From: Streptomyces sp. NRRL S-340
GTDB lineage: Bacteria; Actinomycetota; Actinomycetes; Streptomycetales; Streptomycetaceae
Reading direction: 5' to 3'
DNA length: 45,671 nucleotides
Assembly (NCBI RefSeq): GCF_000720185.1
Contig: NZ_JOIY01000061.1
Coordinates: 1 to 45,671, forward strand
Numbering within the stretch: position 1 is the stretch's first letter; every line of letters starts with the position of its first letter. A program made the position numbers and the translations under genes. Below, in pieces: positions 35,633 to 42,317 of the stretch. The notes below the pieces were generated by a model. That model saw only the letters and a program-made list of their open reading frames with translations. It was not told the DNA's origin and made no database searches.

Positions 35633-35826
35633 GCCGGTCTTCTCCGCCTTGTTTCCGACCCCTTCGGGCAGGCGGACCACGGGTTACCGGCAGTTCCCTG
35701 TGTGAAGTTCTCAAGGTGCTTGCGCTTCCTTTGAGCTCGTTTCACGGAGCCCTCTGGGCGGCATGGGAGCAGCCCAACAGGGACACTCCGGGCTCGCTGT
35801 CCTGGGACTGCGGGCTGTTGAGTAAA

Positions 35827-35855
35827 ACAATGGCTCACAGTCCCAGGACTGTCAA
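35827..35855 (-). promoter_or_regulatory. Promoter of the leftward transfer/replication operon
   Basis: On the minus strand a perfect -35 TTGACA (complement of 35850-35855) is followed after exactly 17 bp by CATTGT (complement of 35827-35832). The -35 sits in the centre of the operator palindrome, so a bound repressor would block it. Confidence 0.65.
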
Positions 35856-35871
35856 CAGTCCTGGGACTGTG
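35836..35871. promoter_or_regulatory. 36-bp palindromic operator for the GntR repressor
   Basis: Perfect 17-bp arms, CACAGTCCCAGGACTGT (35836-35852) and ACAGTCCTGGGACTGTG (35855-35871), separated by CA. A third copy of the half-site core, GTCCTGGGACTG, lies at 35799-35810. Each arm contains the AGTCC/GGACT interrupted dyad, so two dimers could bind. It starts 32 bp before the GntR gene and covers the leftward -35. Confidence 0.8.
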
Positions 35872-35902
35872 TTTCACTGGTCGGTGTCGAGAGGAGTGCT
35901 GC

Positions 35903-36697
35903 ATGGCGCCCAAGTGGCGGGAGCTAGCGGACCGATTGGCCGACCAGATCAGGAACGGCGAGTACGCGCCCGGTGCCCAGTTGCCGCAGATCAGAGACCT
36001 GGTGGAAGCGGGCGAAGGCTCGAAGTCCACGGTCCATGCGGCATACAAGGCGCTGGAAGCCGAAGGGCTGGTCACGTCATCGCGTGGACACGGCACGATC
36101 GTGCGCGAGCGGACCCCGCTCAAGCGGCTCGGCATCGCGCGATACGACAAGGCCAGGTGGCGGGACGGCGATGAAGTGGCGTTCATCGCGGACCGCGTAG
36201 CGTCCGGACGCACCTACAGGCGGAACGAACAGACCCAGACCGTCAGCCGCATCCCTGCGCCGGCCGTCGTCGCCCAGGCGCATGGTCTGCCGGAAGGCGC
36301 TGAGGTCTACGCACGCGCGCGTGTGGTCAAGGAGGGTTCACAGCCGACGCACACGCTGACCAGCTACTACCGGCCCGAGCACGTAGAAGGAACGCGCATT
36401 GTCGACCCGACGCCGGGGCCCGCAGGCCGGGGCGGTGGCTTCCGTGTCCTGTACGACGCCGGATACGAGATCGACCACATGCGGGAGACACTGTTCGCGC
36501 GTATCCCCACAGCGGACGAAGTCCAGCTCCTCCAGCTCGCGCCGGGCGAATGGGTGATGGAGCTGCACCGGACGACCTACACGGCCGACGGCACCGTGGT
36601 GGAATTCGCCATCGGCGTCCACGCAGCGACGCGCTTCGCCTGGACATACGACTTCAAGGTCCCCGACTCAGCGAAAGTAGAGGGCGAAAGCACGTGA
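35903..36697 (+). CDS. GntR-family repressor with UTRA domain (KorSA-like)
   Basis: 264 residues. Winged helix at about 5-68 (LADQIRNGEYAPGAQLPQIR, TVHAAYKALEAEGLVTSSRG), then a UTRA ligand domain (~100-255; GAEVYARARVVKEG, LFARIPTADEVQLLQLAPGE, MELHRTTYTADGTVVEFAIG). pSAM2 uses a GntR protein, KorSA, to silence transfer; position and the adjacent palindrome give this protein the same role. The YdcF-like gene overlaps it by 4 bp, so both are in one operon. A UTRA domain suggests a small-molecule signal lifts repression; its identity is unknown. Confidence 0.9.
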   Translation: MAPKWRELADRLADQIRNGEYAPGAQLPQIRDLVEAGEGSKSTVHAAYKALEAEGLVTSSRGHGTIVRERTPLKRLGIARYDKARWRDGDEVAFIADRVASGRTYRRNEQTQTVSRIPAPAVVAQAHGLPEGAEVYARARVVKEGSQPTHTLTSYYRPEHVEGTRIVDPTPGPAGRGGGFRVLYDAGYEIDHMRETLFARIPTADEVQLLQLAPGEWVMELHRTTYTADGTVVEFAIGVHAATRFAWTYDFKVPDSAKVEGEST

Positions 36698-37359
36698 TCT
36701 CAGCACAGGCATGGGCCGACGCTCAGCGGCTCTGGGACTTCCAGCAGATGGGGCACGAACTGCGCCCATGCTCTGTCGCGATCGGGCTAGGCAGTCATGA
36801 CCTCGGAGTCGCGGACACAACCTCTGATCTTTACCACCGGGGCATGATGCCGCTGATCGTCTTTACCGGGGCGACCAGCCGCACCACACGCGACCGCATG
36901 CCGCGCGGCGAGGCTGAACACTACCGCGAGCGGGCGTTGGAACTGGGGGTGCCGGGCGATGCCATCCTGGTCGAACCCCAGGCCCGGAACACCGGAGAGA
37001 ACATCCGTTTCTCTCGCGCATTGCTCGAAGAGCACCGGGCCGCGGTGTCATCCGTCCTGCTGGTCAGCAAGCCGTACGAGGAACGACGGGCCTACGCGAC
37101 CGCTCGCAAGCTGTGGCCCGAAGTCGAGTGGGTCAGCGCGTCCACACCCATGACCCTGGCTGACTACGTCGACTCGATCGGAGACACACGCTTGGTCATC
37201 GACATGCTGGCCGGCGCGCAGCAGCGGCTCATGATCTACCCACAGCAGGGATTCATGATCGAGCAGTTCGTACCCGAGGATGTAGCCGCAGCGTTTGAGC
37301 GCCTGCGCGACGCCGGGTTCACCAGTCGACTCGTGGCAGACACCGTAGAGCGGAAGTGA
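36694..37359 (+). CDS. YdcF/DUF218-like protein
   Basis: 221 residues from GTG at 36694 (GTGA overlap with the repressor stop). CSVAIGLGSHDLGVADTTSD opens a Rossmann-like fold; MPRGEAEHYRERALELGVP and VEPQARNTGENIRFSR are the DUF218 signatures (YdcF/SanA/ElyC). YdcF of E. coli binds S-adenosylmethionine; reactions of the family are unclear. No membrane helix, unlike SanA/ElyC. In pSAM2 the equivalent operon position holds pif, a Nudix protein blocking redundant transfer, so a role in signalling or transfer immunity is possible but speculative. Confidence 0.82.
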   Translation: MISAQAWADAQRLWDFQQMGHELRPCSVAIGLGSHDLGVADTTSDLYHRGMMPLIVFTGATSRTTRDRMPRGEAEHYRERALELGVPGDAILVEPQARNTGENIRFSRALLEEHRAAVSSVLLVSKPYEERRAYATARKLWPEVEWVSASTPMTLADYVDSIGDTRLVIDMLAGAQQRLMIYPQQGFMIEQFVPEDVAAAFERLRDAGFTSRLVADTVERK

Positions 37360-37759
37360 CGACGCCACAGAAACTCTGTGAGGCCCGCTGTGGTCGGCGT
37401 GGGGCATCGCGCACGCCGGAGCGAGAGGTACACGGACACGCGGGGTATCGATTGGCCTTTGAACCGTTTTGTTCTCGGCGCGGTACAAATTTCTCTACTT
37501 CATCAAGGCCCGCGCACGGCGCGGGCGCGCGCCGCCTCTGCGGCGCGGCCTGCCTCCTGTCTTCGCCCCGGCTGGCCGCGCCCGGCGGCGCGCTGCGTGC
37601 ATGCGGGCGAAGACGGAAAAACCCTCTGTGGCTGGGGTCGGTCGGCTCCACGGCTTTAGGCAGCCAATTTGGCGCGAGCCTCGAAGATCATGGCCCAAAA
37701 TCGGGCACTAACGGGCAGGCTCACAAACCTGCCCGATCCGCTGGCTAGCGTAATGGGCC
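37360..37759. other. Gene-poor, hairpin-rich interval at the start of the cargo region
   Basis: No convincing gene. Contents: an inverted repeat (37559-37568 with 37605-37614, followed by GGAAAAA) that could end the GntR-YdcF operon, GC-rich short dyads around 37508-37550, and the left half of a nested inverted repeat. Base composition changes from GC-rich before ~37600 to markedly lower GC after it. Confidence 0.5.
37559..37614 (+). terminator. Possible terminator of the repressor operon
   Basis: GTCTTCGCCC (37559-37568) and GGGCGAAGAC (37605-37614) are perfect arms around a 36-nt GC-rich loop, followed by GGAAAAACC. The long loop makes this tentative. Confidence 0.45.
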
Positions 37760-37778
37760 ATGATCACTCGCGCCAAAT
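37667..37778. repeat. Nested inverted repeat
   Basis: Outer arms: ATTTGGCGCGAG (37667-37678) and GATCATGGCCCA (37686-37697) on the left are mirrored by TGGGCCATGATC (37754-37765) and CTCGCGCCAAAT (37767-37778) on the right; the arms differ only by a 7-nt versus 1-nt insert. Inside, CGGGCAGG (37712-37719) pairs with CCTGCCCG (37728-37735). Total 112 bp. Could be a regulatory RNA, a small non-autonomous insertion or an operator pair. Confidence 0.8.
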
Positions 37779-38011
37779 CAGCTCCAGCCCAAAGCCGCTC
37801 CACCGACCTCGTCACGAGACTTACGGCATCTGGGGCGGCCGAGGGGTATCTCGCCGAACAATGGCCCTCGGCGTACGCGAAAGTCGTCCAGCGTGGACAG
37901 CTCTGGAATGCAAGCGAGCATTGTCTTGCGTTTGAAATGCCCGAACTGGCGTCGCCTCGGGAGAGTCCCGACGATGATACCAAGCGACACGTGTCGGATT
38001 ATTCCAACTGA
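37760..38011 (+). CDS. Possible small hypothetical protein (alternative to the opposite-strand gene's 3' end)
   Basis: 83 residues beginning with an ATG inside the right arm of the nested inverted repeat. SGAAEGYLAEQWPSAYAKVV and WNASEHCLAFEMPELASPRE look protein-like and GC3 is moderate. No ribosome site is visible and it overlaps the C-terminal ~64 codons of the minus-strand gene at 37821, whose tail is itself low quality. One of the two readings is probably spurious. Confidence 0.3.
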   Translation: MITRAKSAPAQSRSTDLVTRLTASGAAEGYLAEQWPSAYAKVVQRGQLWNASEHCLAFEMPELASPRESPDDDTKRHVSDYSN

Positions 38012-38489
38012 CACGAGCGATCTCGATAACGTCATCCGGAGATATCTCATGCCTGCGCCCAAGAGCGTCTACCACCCCAACAGAATAAACACTATCCATC
38101 ATGTCGATCACCTCTTTTTGGATGCTCATCTCAATTGAGCTAAGCGGTTCCAGGGTGACTGGCAGGGGGGTAGGGGTAAGCTCAAACGTTCGAAATGCTG
38201 CGTCTTGCAGTTCTTCGCAGTAGACGGAGGAAATCTGGACCGCTCGACGTCCGTGGTTGACGACATTGAATGAGATGAGCATCTCCTCAGTCAGGACGAC
38301 ACCATCCCTTTCTACCTGACGCAGCGTGCCCCTAGTTGCAGACTGCCGATCTTCCGAGCTAGCCGAGTACGAGAAAGCTGCGGTAACAGTAATTCTAGGA
38401 TTATCCCGAAAGTGAGTGGCCACCTGAAACACTGCTACTCCGGTGGCAACGACAGCACCATAGAGAGCGATCCAGTCGGCGGCATCCAT
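37821..38489 (-). CDS. Membrane-anchored protein of unknown function (low-GC cargo)
   Basis: 222 residues from ATG at 38489 (AAGGG eight bases upstream). One N-terminal helix (WIALYGAVVATGVAVFQVAT), then a cytoplasmic beta-rich domain (PRITVTAAFSYSA; EEMLISFNVVNHGRRAVQIS; LEPLSSIEMSIQKEVIDMMD). The arrangement resembles small anchored beta-sandwich proteins frequent in accessory islands. The C-terminal ~50 residues are Arg/Pro-rich and may be read-through. GC content is far below the element average. It shares strand and origin with the next gene, 72 bp upstream. No family recognised. Confidence 0.65.
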   Translation of the reverse strand: MDAADWIALYGAVVATGVAVFQVATHFRDNPRITVTAAFSYSASSEDRQSATRGTLRQVERDGVVLTEEMLISFNVVNHGRRAVQISSVYCEELQDAAFRTFELTPTPLPVTLEPLSSIEMSIQKEVIDMMDSVYSVGVVDALGRRHEISPDDVIEIARVSWNNPTRVAWYHRRDSPEATPVRAFQTQDNARLHSRAVHAGRLSRTPRAIVRRDTPRPPQMP

Positions 38490-38561
38490 TGCATCTACCC
38501 TTACTAACGAAAGCCGAAGCATGCGTAACTCGGCGGCACACATTTCGCACCTAATCGAAAC

Positions 38562-39185
38562 TCAGGCTGAGGGTTGCCGCCTTTCCCGACTGCGGCGCCG
38601 CTCCAGCAACTCATGCGCGTCGTTAATAAAGAGGCCTAGAAGGTCTCCCTCTTTGACCGCCTGACCTTTATGCCCATAGTCTCGCCGAATGGCAATAAGA
38701 AGTTTCTCGAGCCCGAAGAGCGCTGCCTCTGTTTCTGATTCAGTGGAGGCGGCCGAGATTGAGCGCTTGAATCGGGACCACTCGATCAGAACGTCGTCCG
38801 AGGCCCAAGCGATGAGCTGAGGGGTAATTTCGCGGATCTCCTCTGCGAACTGGTCAGCTCCGGCAGCGGCAGCGTCGCCTCGCAGGAGCATGCGCAACAA
38901 GCTCTCGACGAGGCGACTGTAAATAGGAATCTTACTGGAGCGAATCTCCGCTTCAACTGCTGCTCGACGCTCGTAATAGCGACCAATAACTAGAGTCGCC
39001 ACAGCCACGACCACCGTTGACATGGCCGCGACCGCAGCCGCCGAAACAGTGGGGTTCACTCCGTGAAATACCTGCCGCCCAATGCGGCGGGCAAAAAACG
39101 CCACGACTTCGAGGCCGCCGAGTAGAAGGGCCGCGAGCAGAGCAAACGCTCCAAGCCCCTTGATGAAGACACGCATGTGCCTCAT
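38562..39185 (-). CDS. Two-helix membrane protein of unknown function (low-GC cargo)
   Basis: 207 residues if started at 39185; the frame is open to an ATG at 39260, and 39176 is another option. Two membrane helices (GLGAFALLAALLLGGLEVVA; VSAAAVAAMSTVVVAVATLV) are followed by a cytoplasmic helical domain: YYERRAAVEAEIRSSKIPIY, LVESLLRMLL, ITPQLIAWASDDVLIEWSRF, FGLEKLLIAIRRDYGHKGQA. The charged ERR-x-EIR-x-KIPIY segment after a helix pair recurs in uncharacterised accessory-region proteins. Low GC like its neighbour. Function unknown; membrane effector of a defence system is one speculative possibility. Confidence 0.68.
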   Translation of the reverse strand: MRHMRVFIKGLGAFALLAALLLGGLEVVAFFARRIGRQVFHGVNPTVSAAAVAAMSTVVVAVATLVIGRYYERRAAVEAEIRSSKIPIYSRLVESLLRMLLRGDAAAAGADQFAEEIREITPQLIAWASDDVLIEWSRFKRSISAASTESETEAALFGLEKLLIAIRRDYGHKGQAVKEGDLLGLFINDAHELLERRRSRERRQPSA

Positions 39186-39609
39186 TGTCCCCAACAAGCG
39201 CATGCGTCGGGCATGTTTGACCAATCTCGGTGTGACGATCATCCTGCCAGTCGCCCGCATGGGGAGGGTTCAGGCATCAATGGGTGACAAGCCCAACTCT
39301 CACGCACGAGCGCCCTCCCGGGCCGTCCTCGGGCCGTGGAAGGGCGCTCAATGGTGACCAACGTCGACAGGTGCCGACAGCTCAGCAGCAGGTCAGAACG
39401 TTGATCGGTTAGGCGGCCGCCGGTCACGGCCGCCGTTGATCAGTTGTGGCTGTACTGCCTCCGCCAGGTCGGCTGCGGTCATCTCTGGCGAACTGAACGG
39501 TGACCGGCAGCCGGGCAGATCAGCACGTGCCGGTGTTCATCTGGCCCACAGGGGCGGCGGCTATGCAAACCGCTGGGGAAGTGTCAGTGCTACGTGTCAG
39601 GCTGTGGCC
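39186..39609. other. Interval between the membrane-protein pair and the endonuclease gene
   Basis: About 424 bp. It contains the probable promoter of the leftward low-GC pair, a hairpin (39308-39349) and the leader of the endonuclease gene. In-frame codons extend the endonuclease frame back to an ATG at 39436, but the extra ~58 residues look random. Confidence 0.45.
39308..39349. terminator. Inverted repeat in the cargo intergenic region
   Basis: GAGCGCCCT (39308-39316) and AGGGCGCTC (39341-39349), perfect 9-bp arms, 24-nt loop containing two GGGCCGT/CGGGCCGT repeats. May be a terminator or an operator. Confidence 0.45.
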
Positions 39610-40506
39610 ATGATCGGTGACGTACCCAACGTTGAAGCGGGCCAGGAGTTCAGCACGCGCCGGCAGGCGCATGAGGCAGGTGCGCATAGGCCCTTGCAGG
39701 CCGGCATCTGCGGGACGAAGAAGACCGGGGCCGAGTCCATCGTCGTGTCCGGCGGCTACAAGGACGATGAGGACTACGGAGACGTCATCGTCTACACCGG
39801 CCACGGTGGCCAGGACAGCGCCGGCAACCAGGTGAGCGACCAGACCTTGGACGACTCCGGCAACGCAGCGCTCGTGACTAGCTACCTCGAAGGACTGCCT
39901 GTCCGCGTCCTGCGCGGCTACCAGGCTGGCACCCCCTACGCCCCGGCATCTGGGTATCGGTACGACGGTCTGTACCGGGTCACCAACTACGGCAGCAAGC
40001 TCGGCATCGACGGCTTCCTGATCTGGCAGTTCCGCCTTGAAGCCTATGACGACACCCCCACGCCGCAGGCGACGCAGCAGCCGGAGCTCCCGAGCGCGCC
40101 TGCTGAGTCGGAGTCCGCGGGCGTCGCGGGGAACGAGACTCCGGAGCGCATCACCTCGACCGTGCAGCGCATCGTTCGGAGCAGCGCCGTGAAGCGGCAG
40201 GTGAAGGAGTGGCACGACAACCGGTGTCAGATCTGCGACCTGCGCATCGAGGTCCCTGGCGGTAGCTACAGCGAGGGAGCTCACATCCGAGCCCTCGGGG
40301 CCCCGCACAACGGCCCGGACACCACTAGCAACGTCCTCTGCCTGTGCCCGAACTGCCACGTGATGCTCGACGCCGGCGCCATCGTGATCGAAGACGACCT
40401 CACAGTGATCCGCGGCGGTCAGCCTGCCGGCCCTCTGCGTACCGACCCCCGGCACACGATCGACCTGGAGTGCGTCCGCCACCACCGCGAACGCTGGCGC
40501 CAGTAG
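39610..40506 (+). CDS. SRA(YDG)-HNH modification-dependent restriction endonuclease (type IV-like)
   Basis: 298 residues. SRA/YDG domain at about 3-145: DVIVYTGHGGQDSAGNQ, YRYDGLYRV and IDGFLIWQFRLE are the diagnostic strands that flip out modified cytosine. Linker 148-180, then an HNH nuclease (190-260) with zinc ligands Cys206/209 and Cys246/249, His225 (EGAHIRAL), Asn241 and His250 (LCPNCHVMLD). SRA-HNH proteins cut 5-methylcytosine-containing DNA. Placed next to attR, it is defence cargo. A type IV enzyme, ScoMcrA, is known from the SLP1 region of S. coelicolor, but that one is larger and carries an extra sulfur-binding domain. ATG at 39610 lacks a clear ribosome site. Confidence 0.9.
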   Translation: MIGDVPNVEAGQEFSTRRQAHEAGAHRPLQAGICGTKKTGAESIVVSGGYKDDEDYGDVIVYTGHGGQDSAGNQVSDQTLDDSGNAALVTSYLEGLPVRVLRGYQAGTPYAPASGYRYDGLYRVTNYGSKLGIDGFLIWQFRLEAYDDTPTPQATQQPELPSAPAESESAGVAGNETPERITSTVQRIVRSSAVKRQVKEWHDNRCQICDLRIEVPGGSYSEGAHIRALGAPHNGPDTTSNVLCLCPNCHVMLDAGAIVIEDDLTVIRGGQPAGPLRTDPRHTIDLECVRHHRERWRQ

Positions 40507-40546
40507 GCCACGACCCAGCCCGACCGCGGCGGGCCAGGTTGGGACC

Positions 40547-40566
40547 CGTTCCCCCAGGTGTTCCCC
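40547..40566 (+). other. Candidate integrase arm-type site near attR
   Basis: TCCCCCAGGTGT (40550-40561) exactly matches 24341-24352 at the left end, same orientation, with further partial matches on both sides (CGTTCCCCC...GTGTTCCCC). It is 54 bp inside attR. Confidence 0.5.
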
Positions 40567-40619
40567 AGCGCCAGGGTGGTAGCGGAAAGCCGCAGGTTGC
40601 AGGGGGTGAGCTGAGCCCG

Positions 40620-40679
40620 CTGTAAATCTGCCGGCTCAGCCTTCCCAGGTTCGAATCCTGGCGCCGCCACACTGGGGAA
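40620..40679 (+). other. attR (60-bp core repeat, copy 2)
   Basis: Identical to attL. It holds the 3' part of tRNA-Tyr from the anticodon loop on, without the 5' half, so it is a tRNA remnant and not a gene. Confidence 0.93.
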
Positions 40680-40721
40680 AACCCCCTCCGACCAGCCTTT
40701 ACGGCAGGTGGGAGGGGGTTT
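40679..40721 (+). terminator. Original chromosomal terminator of tRNA-Tyr
   Basis: Stem arms 40679-40693 and 40707-40721 with one mismatch, same loop length as the element copy at 24207-24249. Displaced from the tRNA by the insertion. Confidence 0.75.
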
Positions 40722-40792
40722 CTTCGTTGTCGGGCGGGTGCCCGGTGCAGCGCGGGGTGAAGATTCCGGTGGTGCGGGCGTAGCTTGCCGGC

Positions 40793-41305
40793 ATGGGATT
40801 CTTCGACAGGCTGACGGGCACTCAGCGCCCGCCGGAGGGGGTACCGGCCGTGCCGGGGGAAGAGGTGCGGGCGGCGCTGCTCGGCCTCAACGGGCCGCAG
40901 GCCGCGTTCGTGGTCCGCTACGGCGGCGGTGAGCAGTGCGATCTGCTGGCGGAGTGGCGGTTGAGGGAGCCCGCATGGCAGCAGATCTTCGTCCGGTCTC
41001 AGATCAGCCATGCCGTGCGGATCCGCATGCGGCTGGACCACCGGGTGCACGAGGTCCGGGCTCTTGAGGAACAGTGGGAACTGAGCCGGGTCGGCTCTCC
41101 CACGAGGCTCCAGGTCACCTCGGCGTACACACGCGGGCCGAGCCGGACCGTCAGCCGCCAGTGGACCATCGGACGTGGGGCCGACGGCCGTGTGGAGGCC
41201 ACGGAGACCTTCCGCTTCGACAGCGCCCGGTTGCGTGAGCCGCTGCGCGACACCGTCCTGGAGTCGGGCTGGACCTGGCGGGGAGTGGTCTTCGGCAAGC
41301 TGTGA
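40793..41305 (+). CDS. Hypothetical protein
   Basis: 170 residues, soluble. MGFFDRLTGTQRPPEGVPAV then mixed alpha/beta with several Arg-rich strands (VRIRMRLDHRVHEVRALEEQ; EATETFRFDSARLREPL; LESGWTWRGVVFGKL). ATG at 40793. Codon usage is typical of the chromosome, unlike the element cargo. Not recognised. Confidence 0.75.
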   Translation: MGFFDRLTGTQRPPEGVPAVPGEEVRAALLGLNGPQAAFVVRYGGGEQCDLLAEWRLREPAWQQIFVRSQISHAVRIRMRLDHRVHEVRALEEQWELSRVGSPTRLQVTSAYTRGPSRTVSRQWTIGRGADGRVEATETFRFDSARLREPLRDTVLESGWTWRGVVFGKL

Positions 41306-41401
41306 GGTCACGGGTCCGGCGCGCATGCCGGGCGGTCGTGCGAAGCGGTGGCCGCGCCCGGCTGCCCCGGCGTTGTCGGTGCCCCGGTGCACACTGGCCC
41401 C

Positions 41402-41620
41402 ATGTCCTCGTCCTCGCGCCGTAGAGCCTGCCCCGTGTGCCGTCGGGAGATCGCTGTCGTCGCCGGGCGGTTCGCGCGGCACGACCCGCCCGGGGCCCGC
41501 GGCACCGGTGAGCTGACCTCGTGCCCCGGCTCGCGCCGGCCCGCGCAACTCGGGGCCGTGCAGCCGTCGCTGGACGGATACGCCGTCCCCGAGTTCCCCG
41601 GACAGCTCAGCCTGTTCTGA
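41402..41620 (+). CDS. Small Cys-containing hypothetical protein
   Basis: 72 residues from ATG at 41402. One CxxC (RRRACPVCRREIAVVAGRFA) with His in RHD and a later Cys in LTSCPGSRR may form a zinc site. C terminus SLDGYAVPEFPGQLSLF is hydrophobic. Possibly a small zinc-ribbon protein; function unknown. Confidence 0.7.
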   Translation: MSSSSRRRACPVCRREIAVVAGRFARHDPPGARGTGELTSCPGSRRPAQLGAVQPSLDGYAVPEFPGQLSLF

Positions 41621-41660
41621 GCGGCCGGCGGGCGCGCCGCGTCCCGCCCCGTCCGTGCGC

Positions 41661-42317
41661 TCAGTTCCCGGCCACCGACTTCACCGCCACCGGCACCGGG
41701 GTCGAACCGCCGACCAGTTCCAGGGTCAGGCCCGCTGTCGCCGGGGTGTCCACCAGTTCGGCCAGCACCGTGGCCACGTCGTCGCGGGACACCGACCCCC
41801 GGCCGGTGTGCGCCTCCAGCCGCACCCGGCCGGTGCCGGGTCCGTCCGTCAGTGAACCCGGGCGCAGGATCGTCCAGTCGAGGCCGTCCTGCGCGCGGAC
41901 GTGGTCGTCCGCCTCGCCCTTGGCGCGCAGGTACACGTCGAAGACGTCGTCGCCCTCGTGGCGCGCGTCCGCGCCCATCGAGGACACGACCACGTGACGC
42001 CGTACCCCCGCGCGGACCGCCGCGTCGGCGAACAGCACCGCCGCCCCCTTGTCCACCGTGTCCTTGCGGGCCGCGCCGCTGCCCGGTCCCGCACCCGCCG
42101 CGAACACCGCCGCGTCCGCGCCCCGCAGCCGCTGCGCGACCTCCTCGGCCGAGGAGGTCTCCAGGTCCAGCACGACCGGTTCGGCGCCGGCCGCCCGCAG
42201 GTCGCCGGCCTGCTCGGCGCGGCGGATGATGCCCACGACCTCGTCCCCCCGCGCGGCGAGCAACCGCTCCAGCCGCAGCGCGATCTGACCATGACCCCCA
42301 GCGATGACAATGCGCAT
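41661..42317 (-). CDS. NAD(P)-binding atypical SDR (NmrA/YwnB-like)
   Basis: 218 residues. MRIVIAGGHGQIALRLERLL carries the GGHGQIA dinucleotide loop (usual GATGxxG variant); HVVVSSMGAD and LDWTILRPGSLTD are typical of NAD(P)H-binding SDRs of this subgroup (similar to YwnB). ATG at 42317 precedes the core directly; upstream sequence in frame is low-complexity. Substrate unknown. Confidence 0.88.
   Translation of the reverse strand: MRIVIAGGHGQIALRLERLLAARGDEVVGIIRRAEQAGDLRAAGAEPVVLDLETSSAEEVAQRLRGADAAVFAAGAGPGSGAARKDTVDKGAAVLFADAAVRAGVRRHVVVSSMGADARHEGDDVFDVYLRAKGEADDHVRAQDGLDWTILRPGSLTDGPGTGRVRLEAHTGRGSVSRDDVATVLAELVDTPATAGLTLELVGGSTPVPVAVKSVAGN

Larger units (their letters stand above)
35458..35902. 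promoter_or_regulatory. Divergent regulatory region of the element
   Basis: 445 bp with no gene. It holds the leader of the leftward operon, two strong hairpins (35498-35527 and 35587-35632), the leftward promoter (35827-35855), a palindromic operator (35836-35871) with an extra half-site at 35799-35810, and the start region of the GntR gene. This is the switch between repressed and transfer states. Confidence 0.75.
24148..40679. mobile_element. Integrated AICE of SLP1 type in tRNA-Tyr
   Basis: Bounded by perfect 60-bp direct repeats (24148-24207 and 40620-40679); one repeat unit plus interior is 16,472 bp. The element contains int and xis at the left end, a replication ATPase and prim-pol, TraB with Spd-like membrane proteins, and a KorSA-like repressor: the gene set that defines actinomycete integrative and conjugative elements. 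SLP1 of S. coelicolor (about 17 kb) uses the same tRNA-Tyr site. The right 3.2 kb has clearly lower GC than the rest. Confidence 0.93.
40507..40792. other. attR interval
   Basis: Gene-free. Holds the candidate arm-type site, the attR repeat and the original chromosomal tRNA terminator; no additional gene seen. Confidence 0.7.

Noticed and set aside
35587..35700. Possible complete tRNA gene on the minus strand upstream of the transfer operon
   Set aside because: Only the T arm and an outer stem fit. No D arm or anticodon arm of correct length can be drawn between a matching 5' acceptor strand and the T arm.
37667..37778. Miniature transposon with target duplication
   Set aside because: Flanks CAGCCA and CAGCTCC share only CAGC, and not adjacent to the arms, so no convincing target-site duplication.
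37669..37935. Plus-strand open frame of ~88 codons across the nested repeat
   Set aside because: Poor composition, begins within the left arm, no ribosome site; better explained as spurious.
40620..40679. Second tRNA-Tyr gene at the right end
   Set aside because: The 5' half (acceptor, D arm, first anticodon strand) is missing; it is the attR remnant.
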